This document shows, in pieces, positions 1 to 9,166 of a stretch of 64,000 bases of DNA. The notes under the pieces were generated by a model. It did no database searches, was not told the DNA's origin, and was given only the letters and a program-made list of their open reading frames with translations. How positions within the stretch are numbered: position 1 is the stretch's first letter; the number at the start of each line of letters is the position of its first letter. The position numbers were made by a program, and so were the translations under genes. Source of the stretch: Rossellomorea aquimaris (GTDB taxonomy: Bacteria; Bacillota; Bacilli; Bacillales; Bacillaceae_B); the NCBI RefSeq assembly GCF_000935355.1, contig NZ_JXZC01000001.1, positions 930,001-994,000 on the forward strand. The letters run 5' to 3'.

Positions 1-2074
1 CGGCGTAGCCGTTTCCAACCATATTGATCTTCAAACCTGCAAGATTCGCCACTTTAAAGACATCTCTTACAGACCATCCCTTCATATCAGGAATCGTGGT
101 GTCTCCGTCTGTTTTGATTACAACCCTTTCCCCTTCGAGTATCGTACTGCCAGCTTTGGGCAGCTGCTTCTGGACCTCCGATCCGTTTCCGACAACAACG
201 GGTGAAGCCCCTGCTTTTTTCAACTCTTCTTTAGCTTCTTCAACACTCATTTCTTTCGTATCAGGGAGAGACCGTTTTTTCAAACTCACTTTTTCCTGAG
301 GTTTGATATTCAAGTATTTCAAGCTATTTTGCATCACGGGGTTGAACACAGCCGCTACGGGATCTGAACCGATTTCAGTCGGTTCTAATTCGGGTTGCTG
401 AACACCTACATAGACGATTAGCTGTGGGTCGTCAGCAGGCGCCATACCCATGAATGAAAATAGATAATTTTCCTTTCCGTACATATACCTTCCCGTTTCT
501 CGGTCAGGTATTTGGGCGGTACCTGATTTCCCTGCAACGCGATAGCCATCGATGGCAAAACGGGTACCTGTGCCATTCTCAGAGGTAACGGTTGATTCTA
601 AGTATTCACGTACTTTTTCAGCAGATTCCTTCGTAATTGGGTTTCCGGCAACTTTTGGTTTTGTTTCTTCAACCACTTTATTCGTATTTGGATCTACTAT
701 CTTCGAGATTACATAGGGTTGCATCATTTTCCCGTCGTTCGCAATGGCCGATTCAGCTTGAATCATTTGAAGCGGGGTAACGGTTGTTCCTTGCCCAAAG
801 ATGGTGGTGTATTTTTCAATCGGGTAATGATAAAGGATAGATCCAGAAGCCTCATGTGGTAACCCCACACCTGTCGGTTCACCAAATCCAAAACTATTTA
901 AATACCCTTCGAACTTCTTGAAACCAATTTTGTCCAATAAATTCGCAAATGCCACATTAGAAGATCTTTGAACGCCTTCTAAATATGAAATCGTCCCCCA
1001 ACCTTCTCCTCCATTATGATCCCGGATGGGATTAGGAACATTATCAACATAATACCTACCAGATTCATAGGCTTCATTCGGATTGAATTTTCCTTCATTT
1101 ACTGCAGCGGCCAATGAAAAAGCCTTCATCGTTGAACCCGGCTCAATTGTTTCCTCCACAATGAAGTTTGTCCAATTATCCAGTAGACCTTCTCTCGTGT
1201 CAGGATGAAAGGATGGTCTTTGAGACATGGCCAGTATCTTACCCGTTTTCGGATCTGATACGATCGCAAATATTTTCTTTGGTTTATATTTCTTTTGTAC
1301 TTCATTCATGGCTTCTTCTAGGAATGTTTGAATTTTCTTGTCAATTGTTAAATAAATATCTTTTCCATCTTGTGGTGATGTTACATGCTCATCTGCATTT
1401 GGCAATAAATATCCCCATACATCACTCTTATATTCCACTGACCCATCCTTGCCGCTTAACACATCATCAAAGCTTGCTTCTACACCCATTTTTCCGACGG
1501 TTTTGGTGTCACCGTTATCTGCAGTGGTTTTTTGCGCAAACCCAATAAGATGAGGCGCGAAAGAACCATTTGGATAAAATCGCTTTGCTTCTTTCCTGAA
1601 TGTGATTCCAGGTATGTTTTCTTCTTTAATCTCCAGCATCAATTGATGGGACAGGTCTCTGCCAGCAGATCCAAATTCCACTTGATACGGTCCATCTTGA
1701 TTAAGGCGTTCATAAATTTCGCTCTCCTTCATTTCAAGATATGGAGCCAGAGCCTTTGCTGTTTTCCTGGGATCTGTCACATGCTTAGGCTTTTTCGGGT
1801 CACTTGTGATGCTGGGATCTAAAATGGCTACGAGTGTATAGGCAGAAGTATCCTCTGCAATGACTTCTCCTTTCCCGTCAAAGATCGTTCCCCTGTGGGC
1901 TTCCAAAATGTGACTCTTTATATATTTTTTTGCCGCTTGTGATGCCAGGACCTTTCCTTCAGCTTCCCCGGTGACCTGAATCGTGACAAAGCGAACCATC
2001 AATACAAAAAAGAGCAAGCCGAAAATCCCGAAAAGGATGGCTGCCCCTATGTTCATACTTGGTCTTTTTTTCAT
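1..2074 (-). CDS. pbpB: Penicillin-binding protein 2B, septal transpeptidase (3' end cut by window)
   Basis: Class B penicillin-binding protein that cross-links septal peptidoglycan together with FtsW. About 691 residues are present; the C-terminus lies beyond the left edge. Visible in order: a short cytoplasmic tail, one membrane segment (about residues 8-28), the dimerisation region, then a transpeptidase domain with STMK (nucleophile Ser314), SSN (371-373) and KSGTA (516-520), and after that at least one PASTA repeat. The ATG overlaps the ftsL stop codon in a TAATG arrangement, so the two are translationally coupled. It lies downstream of mraZ, rsmH and ftsL, the standard start of the division and cell-wall cluster. 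The PASTA tail separates it from elongation PBPs of the PbpA type. Confidence 0.96.
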   Translation of the reverse strand, partial: MKKRPSMNIGAAILFGIFGLLFFVLMVRFVTIQVTGEAEGKVLASQAAKKYIKSHILEAHRGTIFDGKGEVIAEDTSAYTLVAILDPSITSDPKKPKHVTDPRKTAKALAPYLEMKESEIYERLNQDGPYQVEFGSAGRDLSHQLMLEIKEENIPGITFRKEAKRFYPNGSFAPHLIGFAQKTTADNGDTKTVGKMGVEASFDDVLSGKDGSVEYKSDVWGYLLPNADEHVTSPQDGKDIYLTIDKKIQTFLEEAMNEVQKKYKPKKIFAIVSDPKTGKILAMSQRPSFHPDTREGLLDNWTNFIVEETIEPGSTMKAFSLAAAVNEGKFNPNEAYESGRYYVDNVPNPIRDHNGGEGWGTISYLEGVQRSSNVAFANLLDKIGFKKFEGYLNSFGFGEPTGVGLPHEASGSILYHYPIEKYTTIFGQGTTVTPLQMIQAESAIANDGKMMQPYVISKIVDPNTNKVVEETKPKVAGNPITKESAEKVREYLESTVTSENGTGTRFAIDGYRVAGKSGTAQIPDRETGRYMYGKENYLFSFMGMAPADDPQLIVYVGVQQPELEPTEIGSDPVAAVFNPVMQNSLKYLNIKPQEKVSLKKRSLPDTKEMSVEEAKEELKKAGASPVVVGNGSEVQKQLPKAGSTILEGERVVIKTDGDTTIPDMKGWSVRDVFKVANLAGLKINMVGNGYA

Positions 2075-2436
2075 TATTGTTCAACAACCTTAACATTCTT
2101 TTCTTTCAAATTAAGTCCAAGCTCTTTTGCTTTTTCAAGAATACGTTCATACGTACTTAGCTCACTCACTTGAAGCTTAAGGTCATTATTTGCCTTTTCC
2201 TGCTTTTCAATGGTTGATTCTACGTGCTGAACATCTTTATTCACATCATAGATAGCAGCTTGTGTTGTAACAATTTGAACGGCTAGGAAGCAAAAAACTG
2301 CTGCGAAAATCGCCACAAGGATCTTTTCCCCTGGTGTAATGACGGATCTTCTCTCTTCACTCAGGCGCTTAGGTTTGGCTTGAACGGATTGATTCTCAAC
2401 TTTTTGCTGCTCGTACTTTCTGGCTAAGTTACTCAA
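2074..2436 (-). CDS. ftsL: Cell division protein FtsL
   Basis: Small bitopic division protein (120 residues) that works with DivIC and DivIB in the septal complex. It has a basic cytoplasmic N-terminus, one membrane segment (about residues 36-58) and an extracytoplasmic coiled coil rich in Glu, Lys and Leu, which is the usual FtsL layout. The start is TTG, preceded at good spacing by an AGGAGGG ribosome-binding site. Position between rsmH and pbpB supports the call more than sequence does, since FtsL sequences diverge quickly. Confidence 0.92.
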   Translation of the reverse strand: MSNLARKYEQQKVENQSVQAKPKRLSEERRSVITPGEKILVAIFAAVFCFLAVQIVTTQAAIYDVNKDVQHVESTIEKQEKANNDLKLQVSELSTYERILEKAKELGLNLKEKNVKVVEQ

Positions 2437-2462
2437 AATTCTCCCTCCTATTTCCTTCTATA

Positions 2463-3398
2463 TTATATATTTTTTTCTGCGATTCTTAATTTAGCTGACC
2501 TAGCGCGATTATTTTCTTCCAATTCTTCCTCACTAGGCAGGATCGGTTTTCTTGTTATAAGCTTCAGCTCCGCTTCATATCCCTCTGGAATAATCGGTAA
2601 ACCCGGAGGCAAATCAGGACCTGATGCCTTCTCTTTGAACATCGTTTTGCAAATACGGTCTTCGAGGGAATGGAAGGTAATGACACTTACTCTTCCTCCT
2701 TTATGAAGAAGCTCTATCGCTTGTTCGAGAGAATCCTCAAAGGCTCCCAGTTCATCGTTCACGGCGATTCGTATGGCTTGAAAGACTCTCTTAGCCGGGT
2801 GGCCACCTTTTCGTCTTGCAGGTGCAGGAATACCATCCTTAATGAGTTCAACAAGTTCACCCGTTGTTTCAATCGCCTTGATATCTCTTGCCGCTTCTAT
2901 CTTTCGCGCTATTTGCTTTGAGAACTTTTCTTCCCCATATCGATAAAATATCCGAACTAAGTCTTCAAACGACCAATGATTAACCACTTCATAAGCAGTT
3001 ACTTCACCTTGCAAGTCCATTCTCATATCGAGAGGAGCATCATGGTGATAACTGAAACCTCTTTCCGGAGTATCCAGCTGAGGCGATGATACACCGAGGT
3101 CGTAAAGAATCCCGTCCACACTATGTACTCCAAGTTGCTCAAGTTCTTCCTTTAGATTCCTGAAATTTGATTGAACGAATGTAACCCTATCCTGATAGGA
3201 TGAAAGCTTATCTTTTGCATGGCCGATGGCTGTTTCATCCTGATCGAAGCAATACAGATGCCCTTTCGGTGATAACTGGCTAACAAGATACTCGCTATGT
3301 CCTGCTCCACCCAGAGTACAATCCACATACACTCCATCTTCTTTAATATTCAGGCCATCCACCGTTTCCTTCAATAATACAGTTGTATGTTTAAACAT
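2463..3398 (-). CDS. rsmH: 16S rRNA (cytosine(1402)-N(4))-methyltransferase RsmH
   Basis: SAM-dependent methyltransferase (formerly MraW) that modifies C1402 of 16S rRNA. The protein is 311 residues, usual for the family. The N-terminal Rossmann part contains the SAM loop [10 protein letters not shown], and later [11 protein letters not shown] and RGFSY are typical RsmH segments; [10 protein letters not shown] lies near the C-terminus. I chose the ATG at 3398 rather than the longer frame starting at 3446 because AAAGGTGA sits just upstream and family members begin with this MFKHTTVLL-type sequence. The gene follows mraZ by 37 bases. Confidence 0.96.
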   Translation of the reverse strand: MFKHTTVLLKETVDGLNIKEDGVYVDCTLGGAGHSEYLVSQLSPKGHLYCFDQDETAIGHAKDKLSSYQDRVTFVQSNFRNLKEELEQLGVHSVDGILYDLGVSSPQLDTPERGFSYHHDAPLDMRMDLQGEVTAYEVVNHWSFEDLVRIFYRYGEEKFSKQIARKIEAARDIKAIETTGELVELIKDGIPAPARRKGGHPAKRVFQAIRIAVNDELGAFEDSLEQAIELLHKGGRVSVITFHSLEDRICKTMFKEKASGPDLPPGLPIIPEGYEAELKLITRKPILPSEEELEENNRARSAKLRIAEKNI

Positions 3399-3435
3399 GT
3401 TGATTTCACCTTTCCAATCGAACGTTTTGTGGGGG

Positions 3436-3867
3436 TTAAATATCAAACCCTACCATATTCTCTGCAAGCTCAGCAAATGAATCTTCAGACTGTGTGAAAT
3501 AGTCTTCCCATAATGATTTACTCCAAATCTCAATTCGATTGGAAACTCCTAAAATAATGCATTCTTTATCTAATTGTGCATAATTCACAAGCGAAGCAGG
3601 AATATTCACCCTGCCTGTCTTATCTAATTCGCTCTCAGTCGCACCAGAGAAGAAGAATCGAGTGAAGGCACGGGCATCTTTCTTTGTCAGTGGTAGGGCT
3701 TTGAGCTTGTCTTCAAGAACTCGCCACTCATCCATGGGATAACCAAATAAACATTGATCCAACCCTCGGGTGATGACAAATGAATCTCCGAGGTGATCAC
3801 GGAACTTGGCAGGTACGATTAAACGGCCTTTATTATCAATGTTATGTTGATATTCGCCCATGAACAT
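3436..3867 (-). CDS. mraZ: Division/cell wall cluster transcriptional regulator MraZ
   Basis: DNA-binding AbrB-like protein of 143 residues, first gene of the cluster and in other bacteria a repressor of its own operon. Two SpoVT/AbrB-type half domains are visible, with [12 protein letters not shown] near the N-terminus and the second motif [13 protein letters not shown] around residue 83. The start is placed at the ATG at 3867, five codons inside the open frame, because the protein family begins with MFMGEY. A GTGGGGGC purine-rich site precedes it. The promoter of the cluster should lie in 3868-4030. Confidence 0.95.
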   Translation of the reverse strand: MFMGEYQHNIDNKGRLIVPAKFRDHLGDSFVITRGLDQCLFGYPMDEWRVLEDKLKALPLTKKDARAFTRFFFSGATESELDKTGRVNIPASLVNYAQLDKECIILGVSNRIEIWSKSLWEDYFTQSEDSFAELAENMVGFDI

Positions 3868-4030
3868 ATGCACTGCCCCCACTTTCTAACACAAATGTAC
3901 CACATCCCCCCACTTTTCTCCACTCTTTTCTAAATTCTTCACTTGCAAATTATTTCCTCTATTTTTCATTAGTCTTTTTCTCTCTTTTCCAGACAATTTT
4001 TCACCGTTGAAATTTGTCTTTATACAACGT

Positions 4031-4080
4031 AAAAAGGACCTAATTCGCAATAAAAAACGAATTAGGTCCTTTTATTTTTT
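4031..4080 (-). terminator. Terminator after bshC (works on either strand by sequence)
   Basis: A perfect 16-bp inverted repeat (4032-4047 with 4058-4073) with a 10-base loop. T-rich runs lie on both sides, so it can act as a bidirectional terminator. In context it ends the panE-DUF3397-bshC transcript before the mraZ promoter region. Confidence 0.8.
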
Positions 4081-4116
4081 TGATTGTCGACTGGTAATAT
4101 TGCAAATGGCTTCTAA

Positions 4117-5736
4117 TCAGATATATACCACTTTATGAGTTCCGTCAAAGGTGAAATCTTGAAGTGTCAGATCTCTTACGAAGTCGGGTCCGTATTTGTT
4201 TAAGAAATAGAGAACATTCCACGTTCTTTCCTGTGGCCCTCCATTTGGCCTGATGCTGTTTTCCACCTTCATAAACTGATTAAATGTTAGCGAGTGCTTA
4301 TCTTTCAGGGCTTTATCCACTTTGTTGCGTAGATAATCGAACTGACTCAAGTGGAATTCAAGGTTCTTATCAACAATCGGTTCTAATCCTTGATCAATAC
4401 TAACAGCCTGTTCGCGAATCCTCTTATATTTCCGTTGGAGTTCTTCCTGGATCTCTTTCATTCCCAACTCTAGAGTGGGACGCTCGAGGGATTTCCAAAA
4501 GGCATCACGAGCAGTAGAAACACCTTCTGTAATCACACCATGTAGAGTCAATTGAAGGTCGTGAATCCTCTTATCTATTTCACGTTCCACAATGGTTATA
4601 TTTAGCCTCGGGACGACTGGCGGCATTTTTAGATCCACAAATTCAAAGGCTCTTTTTAATTCGCCCCAATAGGCAATTTCGCCAGGTCCGGCAACAAATG
4701 CGAGGGTTGGAAATAACCATTCCTGCATCATAGGTCTCGTGACCACATTATTACTGAATGATTCTGGACTATCTTCAAGAATGGATAGCAGCTCCACATT
4801 TGAAAATGTTTTACCACTATTCTTCTCGAAAAACATATTCCCTTCTCTTTCTAACAAAGCCCTTTCGTCCTTAATTTGAATAAAGAGATTGGCTGCTGCA
4901 GGGGAAATATCTAATTGAGTGCTATATCCTTTTTTACGGATTTCATCTTGTTGCTTAAACACCGCATCCGATATGGATTGACTGCTTTCGATCAAATGAT
5001 GAAAATGTCTCGATTCAAGTTTCCTTAGTAATGGATAGGCCGAATCAATGACCAATAAGCCGAAATCTTTAAATAAGCTCATTACAAAGTGGGCAAAGAA
5101 TCTAACAATATCCTCTTCTTCGTCAATCATTTTAGTAAGGTCCGATGCCAGTTGTTTTGTATGCTGTGTTTCTCCCAGCATCACTAGTATGTCATCAAGC
5201 CATTTCTTCATCACTGGTTTTGTATACGTAATATGAGAGGTCATTTTCTTTTCTACTATTCTCTCCGGATATCCGACCTTTTCAATCTTTGATCCATTCT
5301 CTACATATATATGATTTACTTCTTGATAATCATGATCTTCTCCTGCAATCCAAAAAACAGGAACCACAGGATGCTTTAACTCAGCTTCCTGCTGTCTGGC
5401 TAATTGAATGACAGAAATGATCTTATGTATCGTGTAAAGTGGGCCGGTCAGCAGACCTGCCTGTTGGCCAGCAATGACGGTTACGGCATTGTTCCTCAGT
5501 TTAGCCAACGATTCTTCAACCTTCTTGGATGACGGCAATGGCTTCATGTAAGAAGATATACATTCTGCAAGATCCTCTCTCTGAAACTGTCTGGAATCTA
5601 GATCTTTCATGCGGTCTAAATAGACTGAAGAACTGTTAACATTATAGTGAAAAAAAGAAGTGACGGGCTCTTCTTGTTTTAAGTATTGAGAGGCAAACTG
5701 ATTTATTGCTGGAATGTTTAAGCTTTCCAATTCCAT
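4117..5736 (-). CDS. bshC: Bacillithiol biosynthesis cysteine-adding enzyme BshC
   Basis: Last enzyme of bacillithiol synthesis: it adds cysteine to glucosaminyl-malate to give the low-molecular-weight thiol of Bacilli. The protein is 539 residues, the usual size. A nucleotide-binding-like core carries VIAGQQAGLLTGPLYTIHK and VPVFWIAGEDHDYQEVNH, segments typical of BshC, followed by a C-terminal coiled-coil region. The ATG at 5736 is preceded by AGGAG; the longer frame to 5793 lacks this. It is encoded directly before mraZ, as in B. subtilis (yllA). Confidence 0.95.
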   Translation of the reverse strand: MELESLNIPAINQFASQYLKQEEPVTSFFHYNVNSSSVYLDRMKDLDSRQFQREDLAECISSYMKPLPSSKKVEESLAKLRNNAVTVIAGQQAGLLTGPLYTIHKIISVIQLARQQEAELKHPVVPVFWIAGEDHDYQEVNHIYVENGSKIEKVGYPERIVEKKMTSHITYTKPVMKKWLDDILVMLGETQHTKQLASDLTKMIDEEEDIVRFFAHFVMSLFKDFGLLVIDSAYPLLRKLESRHFHHLIESSQSISDAVFKQQDEIRKKGYSTQLDISPAAANLFIQIKDERALLEREGNMFFEKNSGKTFSNVELLSILEDSPESFSNNVVTRPMMQEWLFPTLAFVAGPGEIAYWGELKRAFEFVDLKMPPVVPRLNITIVEREIDKRIHDLQLTLHGVITEGVSTARDAFWKSLERPTLELGMKEIQEELQRKYKRIREQAVSIDQGLEPIVDKNLEFHLSQFDYLRNKVDKALKDKHSLTFNQFMKVENSIRPNGGPQERTWNVLYFLNKYGPDFVRDLTLQDFTFDGTHKVVYI

Positions 5737-5826
5737 TTGAATTACTCCTTTTCTAGCTCTTAATATCCTAACGATGAGTATATCATTCCACATTAAGAAA
5801 AGGAAAAAACTTGCCTGTTCTTTTTT

Positions 5827-6213
5827 CTAATATAATTCTAGGATGCGGAGGATCAATCCTGTTATCATTAATGCAATATAGGCCGTAAAGAATAACAGAA
5901 AGTTCATCCTCCAGAAACCCCTCAATACCTTGGGATAATGGATTTCCCCCTTAGCCTTCCAATACATGATGGCAAATAGAATGCCAATGGAGCAAATCAC
6001 AAGGAAAATAAGCCATAGATACGAAGTTTGCCAAATGGCAATCACAATAAAGTGAACAGAGACAATAAGTAGAAAGGTTGTAATATCAATGGCCAAATGT
6101 ACGGCTTTCCGATGGTTTTTCATGATTTCTTTCGCTAGAATGAAACTAATGAAATATCCTAAAAATGGAATCAATACAAAGATGGCAATGATGGTCGAAA
6201 AAATCGAAGCCAT
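5827..6213 (-). CDS. DUF3397 family membrane protein
   Basis: A 128-residue protein with four predicted membrane segments (about residues 2-26, 39-60, 63-84 and 101-125). This size, topology and position beside panE and bshC match the uncharacterised DUF3397 family of Bacilli. Its ATG lies one base after the panE stop, and its ribosome-binding site (GGGGGGAT) is inside the panE 3' end, so the two are coupled. No function is known. Confidence 0.8.
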   Translation of the reverse strand: MASIFSTIIAIFVLIPFLGYFISFILAKEIMKNHRKAVHLAIDITTFLLIVSVHFIVIAIWQTSYLWLIFLVICSIGILFAIMYWKAKGEIHYPKVLRGFWRMNFLLFFTAYIALMITGLILRILELY

Positions 6214-6214
6214 T

Positions 6215-7111
6215 TTATCCCCCCAGACCTTCTCTTTCTATTCCTTTAACTAATCTGTAAACTATATTCATGATGGGTACAAAATGGTGTTCTTTATATG
6301 CTTTTTCAACTAGAACGCCTAAGATAGATTCTATTTCCGTTTTCCTGCTGGATTCAATGTCTTTTAACATGGAAGATCTGTTTTGATATGTATTGGTGCA
6401 AATTTCTTCAACCCTTTCAAAGGAAATAATCCCTTCCATTTGAGGAAAGAGGAGAAGCAGTTCCTGAAATAAATCTTTTTGTAATTGATGCAAGTGTGGG
6501 TTTTCAACCAGCTTCCCGTTGGTTATCCGGGTTATAGCCGTTAGAGGGTTAATTAGTACATTTACGAATAGCTTGGTTAGGAGCATTTCCTCGAAGTCTT
6601 GTTTTAGTAAAAATGGAAATGAAGGAATGCTCTGTGATACTAATTCTTCTACAACTCCCCATTCTCCTCTAATTAAAGCGAGATTTGTCTTACCTTCTCC
6701 TGAATGAAGGAGAGTATGGTCGTTTTCTTTCAGCGCTCCGTGTTCTACCGAACCAGCAAGCAAATTCTGGTGGGGCAATGATTTCACCCAATCCAAATGT
6801 CCAATCCCATTTTGAAGGAATAGTAGTGGTTGATTCTTATCCATAAGCACTAACACATTTTCCAAGGACTTTAAATCATATCCCTTTACTGCCACAATCA
6901 CTAGGTCAAACTTCAAGGGAACTTCAGTAAGTTGATCGGACCGGACCTGCGTTGTGAATGAAGAACTTTCCTTATGTACATTTATACCGTTCATTGATAG
7001 GGACTGAACCTGTGCCTCTCTCCTTACAAAGAGAGTGACATCAAACTTCCGGCCCAAATAACCCGCAAATAGAAGTCCGACTGCTCCTCCTCCGATGATT
7101 CCTATTTTCAT
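6215..7111 (-). CDS. panE: 2-dehydropantoate 2-reductase
   Basis: NADPH-dependent ketopantoate reductase of the pantothenate/CoA pathway, or a related reductase of the same family; equivalent in position to B. subtilis ylbQ. The 298-residue protein starts with a Rossmann nucleotide loop (GIIGGGAVGLLFAG), has the mid-protein LFLQNGIGH and LVNVLINPLTAI type motifs, and ends in the helical C-terminal domain. The catalytic Lys of the family is plausible in the LLTKLFVNVLINP segment. It is the first gene of a panE-DUF3397-bshC unit. Family members have varied substrates, so the specific reaction is inferred. Confidence 0.88.
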   Translation of the reverse strand: MKIGIIGGGAVGLLFAGYLGRKFDVTLFVRREAQVQSLSMNGINVHKESSSFTTQVRSDQLTEVPLKFDLVIVAVKGYDLKSLENVLVLMDKNQPLLFLQNGIGHLDWVKSLPHQNLLAGSVEHGALKENDHTLLHSGEGKTNLALIRGEWGVVEELVSQSIPSFPFLLKQDFEEMLLTKLFVNVLINPLTAITRITNGKLVENPHLHQLQKDLFQELLLLFPQMEGIISFERVEEICTNTYQNRSSMLKDIESSRKTEIESILGVLVEKAYKEHHFVPIMNIVYRLVKGIEREGLGG

Positions 7112-7204
7112 AAAGACTCCTTTTCGAACATGTTTTTAAGAATAGTTTACCAAATTCCCCGGAACTAGAAAACTATAGGCTAAAAGAATCAGTCCACGTT
7201 TAAA

Positions 7205-7239
7205 AGAAAGGGCCCGTCCCTAAGGAGCGAGCCCTTTCT
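7205..7239 (-). terminator. Terminator of the acyl-CoA carboxylase operon
   Basis: Perfect 9-bp arms (7205-7213 and 7231-7239) around a 17-base loop. On the minus strand it is followed by a TTTCTTTT-like tract, immediately after the carboxyltransferase gene. Confidence 0.75.
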
Positions 7240-7247
7240 AACTATCA

Positions 7248-8789
7248 TTAAACAGGATATACGGGATGTTTTCTCTCACTAAATTGAACTTCTTTGGTTT
7301 CATAGAGCTTATAACGTTGAATTAAAACAGAACGTAACTCATTAGGAGCTGTAATTTCATCGACTATTAATTCCGAAGCCAGTTTATAGATATCAATGTG
7401 TTCTTTATATTCTTTTTGCTTTTCTTGAACATATTGAATTCTCTCCTTGGGGTCTTCGATAGCTTGTATCTTATTTGAATAAACGGCATTTACCGCTGCC
7501 TCAGGCCCCATTACGGCAATTTGAGCTGTAGGGAGGGCAATACAAACATCAGGATCAAAAGCTGGACCTGCCATTGCATATAGACCGGCGCCGTATGCCT
7601 TTCTTACGATGACAGAAATCTTCGTAACCGTTGCAGAGCTCATGGCAGCGATCAACTTAGCTCCATGGCGAATAATACCTGCTCTCTCCACTTTCGTCCC
7701 TATCATGAAACCAGGGACATCTGCAAGGAATAATAAGGGAATATGGAATGCATCACATAACTGGATGAATTTTGCCCCTTTGTCTGCAGAATCGTGGAAA
7801 AGTACTCCTCCCTTTACCTTTGGCTGATTGGCAATGATCCCGACCACTTTTCCATCCATTCGCCCGAAACCTGTTATTAATTCAGGTGCAAAGAGTTTTT
7901 TCATTTCAAAGAAGCTGCCTTCATCAATCAATGTATCGATGCAATCGTACATATTAAAAGGTGCATTTTGATGTTCCGGGATAATGTCTTCTAACAGCTT
8001 CTCATGCTTAGGAGCGAGACCATCCTTGACGGCAGGCTTGTGTTTATAATTCGCCGGGAAATAACTTAAATATCTCTTCGCTTCTTCAATCGCTTCCTCT
8101 TCAGATGCTGCAAGAAGGTCTCCGCATCCACTGACAGTACAATGCATTCTTGCACCACCCATCTCTTCGAGTGTCACTTTTTCGCCGATTACTTTCTCAG
8201 CCATACGAGGAGAACCGAGATACATAGATGCATTTCCATCAACCATAATCACTATGTCACAAAAAGCAGGGATATACGCGCCACCAGCTGCCGACGGTCC
8301 AAAAAGTACACAAATTTGTGGAACCATCCCTGACATTTTCACTTGATTATGAAAGATTTTACCGGCACCGCGTCGATTAGGGAACATATCTAACTGATCG
8401 GTAATGCGAGCTCCGGCTGAATCTACTAAATAAAAGATAGGCACTTTTAAATTCAGCGCGGTTTCTTGAATCCGGATGATTTTCTCAACGGTTCTTGCTC
8501 CCCATGATCCTGCTTTAACTGTAGAATCATTGGCCATCACACAAACAGTCTGGCCTCCAACCTTTCCAATTGCCGTTACGACTCCATCCGCCGGCAGATC
8601 TTCTGCCTTATTGTTTGCAAACATACCATCTTCTTGATAATCCCCATTATCAAATAACTGTTGAAGCCGATCACGAACAAACATCTTTTTCTGTTCTTTC
8701 AATTTCTCGTGATATTTCGGCTGACCACCCGAAGTAATCCTTTCTCTCGTTTGTTCGAGAGTATTGATGATCGTTTTAGATGTCGACAT
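7248..8789 (-). CDS. Acyl-CoA carboxylase, carboxyltransferase subunit (YngE/propionyl-CoA carboxylase beta type)
   Basis: Transfers the carboxyl group from carboxybiotin to an acyl-CoA. The 513 residues hold both carboxyltransferase halves in one chain, as in propionyl- and methylcrotonyl-CoA carboxylase beta subunits and B. subtilis YngE, and not as in the split AccA/AccD. Oxyanion-forming glycine stretches are visible: GPSAAGGAYIPA near residue 163 and RKAYGAGLYAMAG near residue 398. GGAGGGGAT precedes the ATG. Downstream partner of the biotinyl protein (8875-9090) and the biotin carboxylase (9167-10516). Substrate cannot be read from the sequence; branched-chain or odd-chain acyl-CoA catabolism is likely by family. 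Confidence 0.9.
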   Translation of the reverse strand: MSTSKTIINTLEQTRERITSGGQPKYHEKLKEQKKMFVRDRLQQLFDNGDYQEDGMFANNKAEDLPADGVVTAIGKVGGQTVCVMANDSTVKAGSWGARTVEKIIRIQETALNLKVPIFYLVDSAGARITDQLDMFPNRRGAGKIFHNQVKMSGMVPQICVLFGPSAAGGAYIPAFCDIVIMVDGNASMYLGSPRMAEKVIGEKVTLEEMGGARMHCTVSGCGDLLAASEEEAIEEAKRYLSYFPANYKHKPAVKDGLAPKHEKLLEDIIPEHQNAPFNMYDCIDTLIDEGSFFEMKKLFAPELITGFGRMDGKVVGIIANQPKVKGGVLFHDSADKGAKFIQLCDAFHIPLLFLADVPGFMIGTKVERAGIIRHGAKLIAAMSSATVTKISVIVRKAYGAGLYAMAGPAFDPDVCIALPTAQIAVMGPEAAVNAVYSNKIQAIEDPKERIQYVQEKQKEYKEHIDIYKLASELIVDEITAPNELRSVLIQRYKLYETKEVQFSERKHPVYPV

Positions 8790-8825
8790 ACTATCCCCTC
8801 CGTCGTTTTATGTAAATGCGTAAAC

Positions 8826-8856
8826 AAGTCAGAGATGTTCAAATCATCTCTGACTT
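8826..8856 (-). promoter_or_regulatory. Intercistronic hairpin between biotinyl protein and carboxyltransferase genes
   Basis: Perfect 12-bp stem (8826-8837 with 8845-8856) and a 7-base loop in the gap between the second and third gene of the carboxylase operon. On the minus strand it is followed by TTGTTTA, a weak T-tract, so it could be a partial terminator or an mRNA-stability hairpin. Confidence 0.5.
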
Positions 8857-8874
8857 AATGTTTGCATACTCGAT

Positions 8875-9090
8875 TTAACCTTCAATAACGAGTAATACAT
8901 CCCCTTCATTGACAAAATCCCCTACACTCACCTTAATTTCCGAAACTTTCCCACCCGCTTCAGCTTCCACAGGAATTTCCATTTTCATTGATTCAAGCAT
9001 TAATACAGTATCCCCACCAGACACTACTCCGCCTTGTTCTACAAGTACATTTAAAACCGTTCCTGCCATTGTTGATGTAATTTCCTTCAT
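8875..9090 (-). CDS. Biotinyl (biotin carboxyl carrier) domain protein
   Basis: A free-standing 71-residue biotin attachment domain, the mobile arm that carries CO2 between the biotin carboxylase and the carboxyltransferase. The biotinylation motif is ESMKM with Lys36 as the attachment site, flanked by the usual hammerhead glycines. It matches B. subtilis YngHB in size and in place within the operon. A lipoyl domain would have a DKA-type motif, so biotin is the right cofactor. Confidence 0.92.
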   Translation of the reverse strand: MKEITSTMAGTVLNVLVEQGGVVSGGDTVLMLESMKMEIPVEAEAGGKVSEIKVSVGDFVNEGDVLLVIEG

Positions 9091-9166
9091 GATCGATTCC
9101 TCCAGTTTGTTCTCTTTTAGTTGAATTCTTATCAGTGTCTAACATAATGCCCAATGCCCATTCTTC

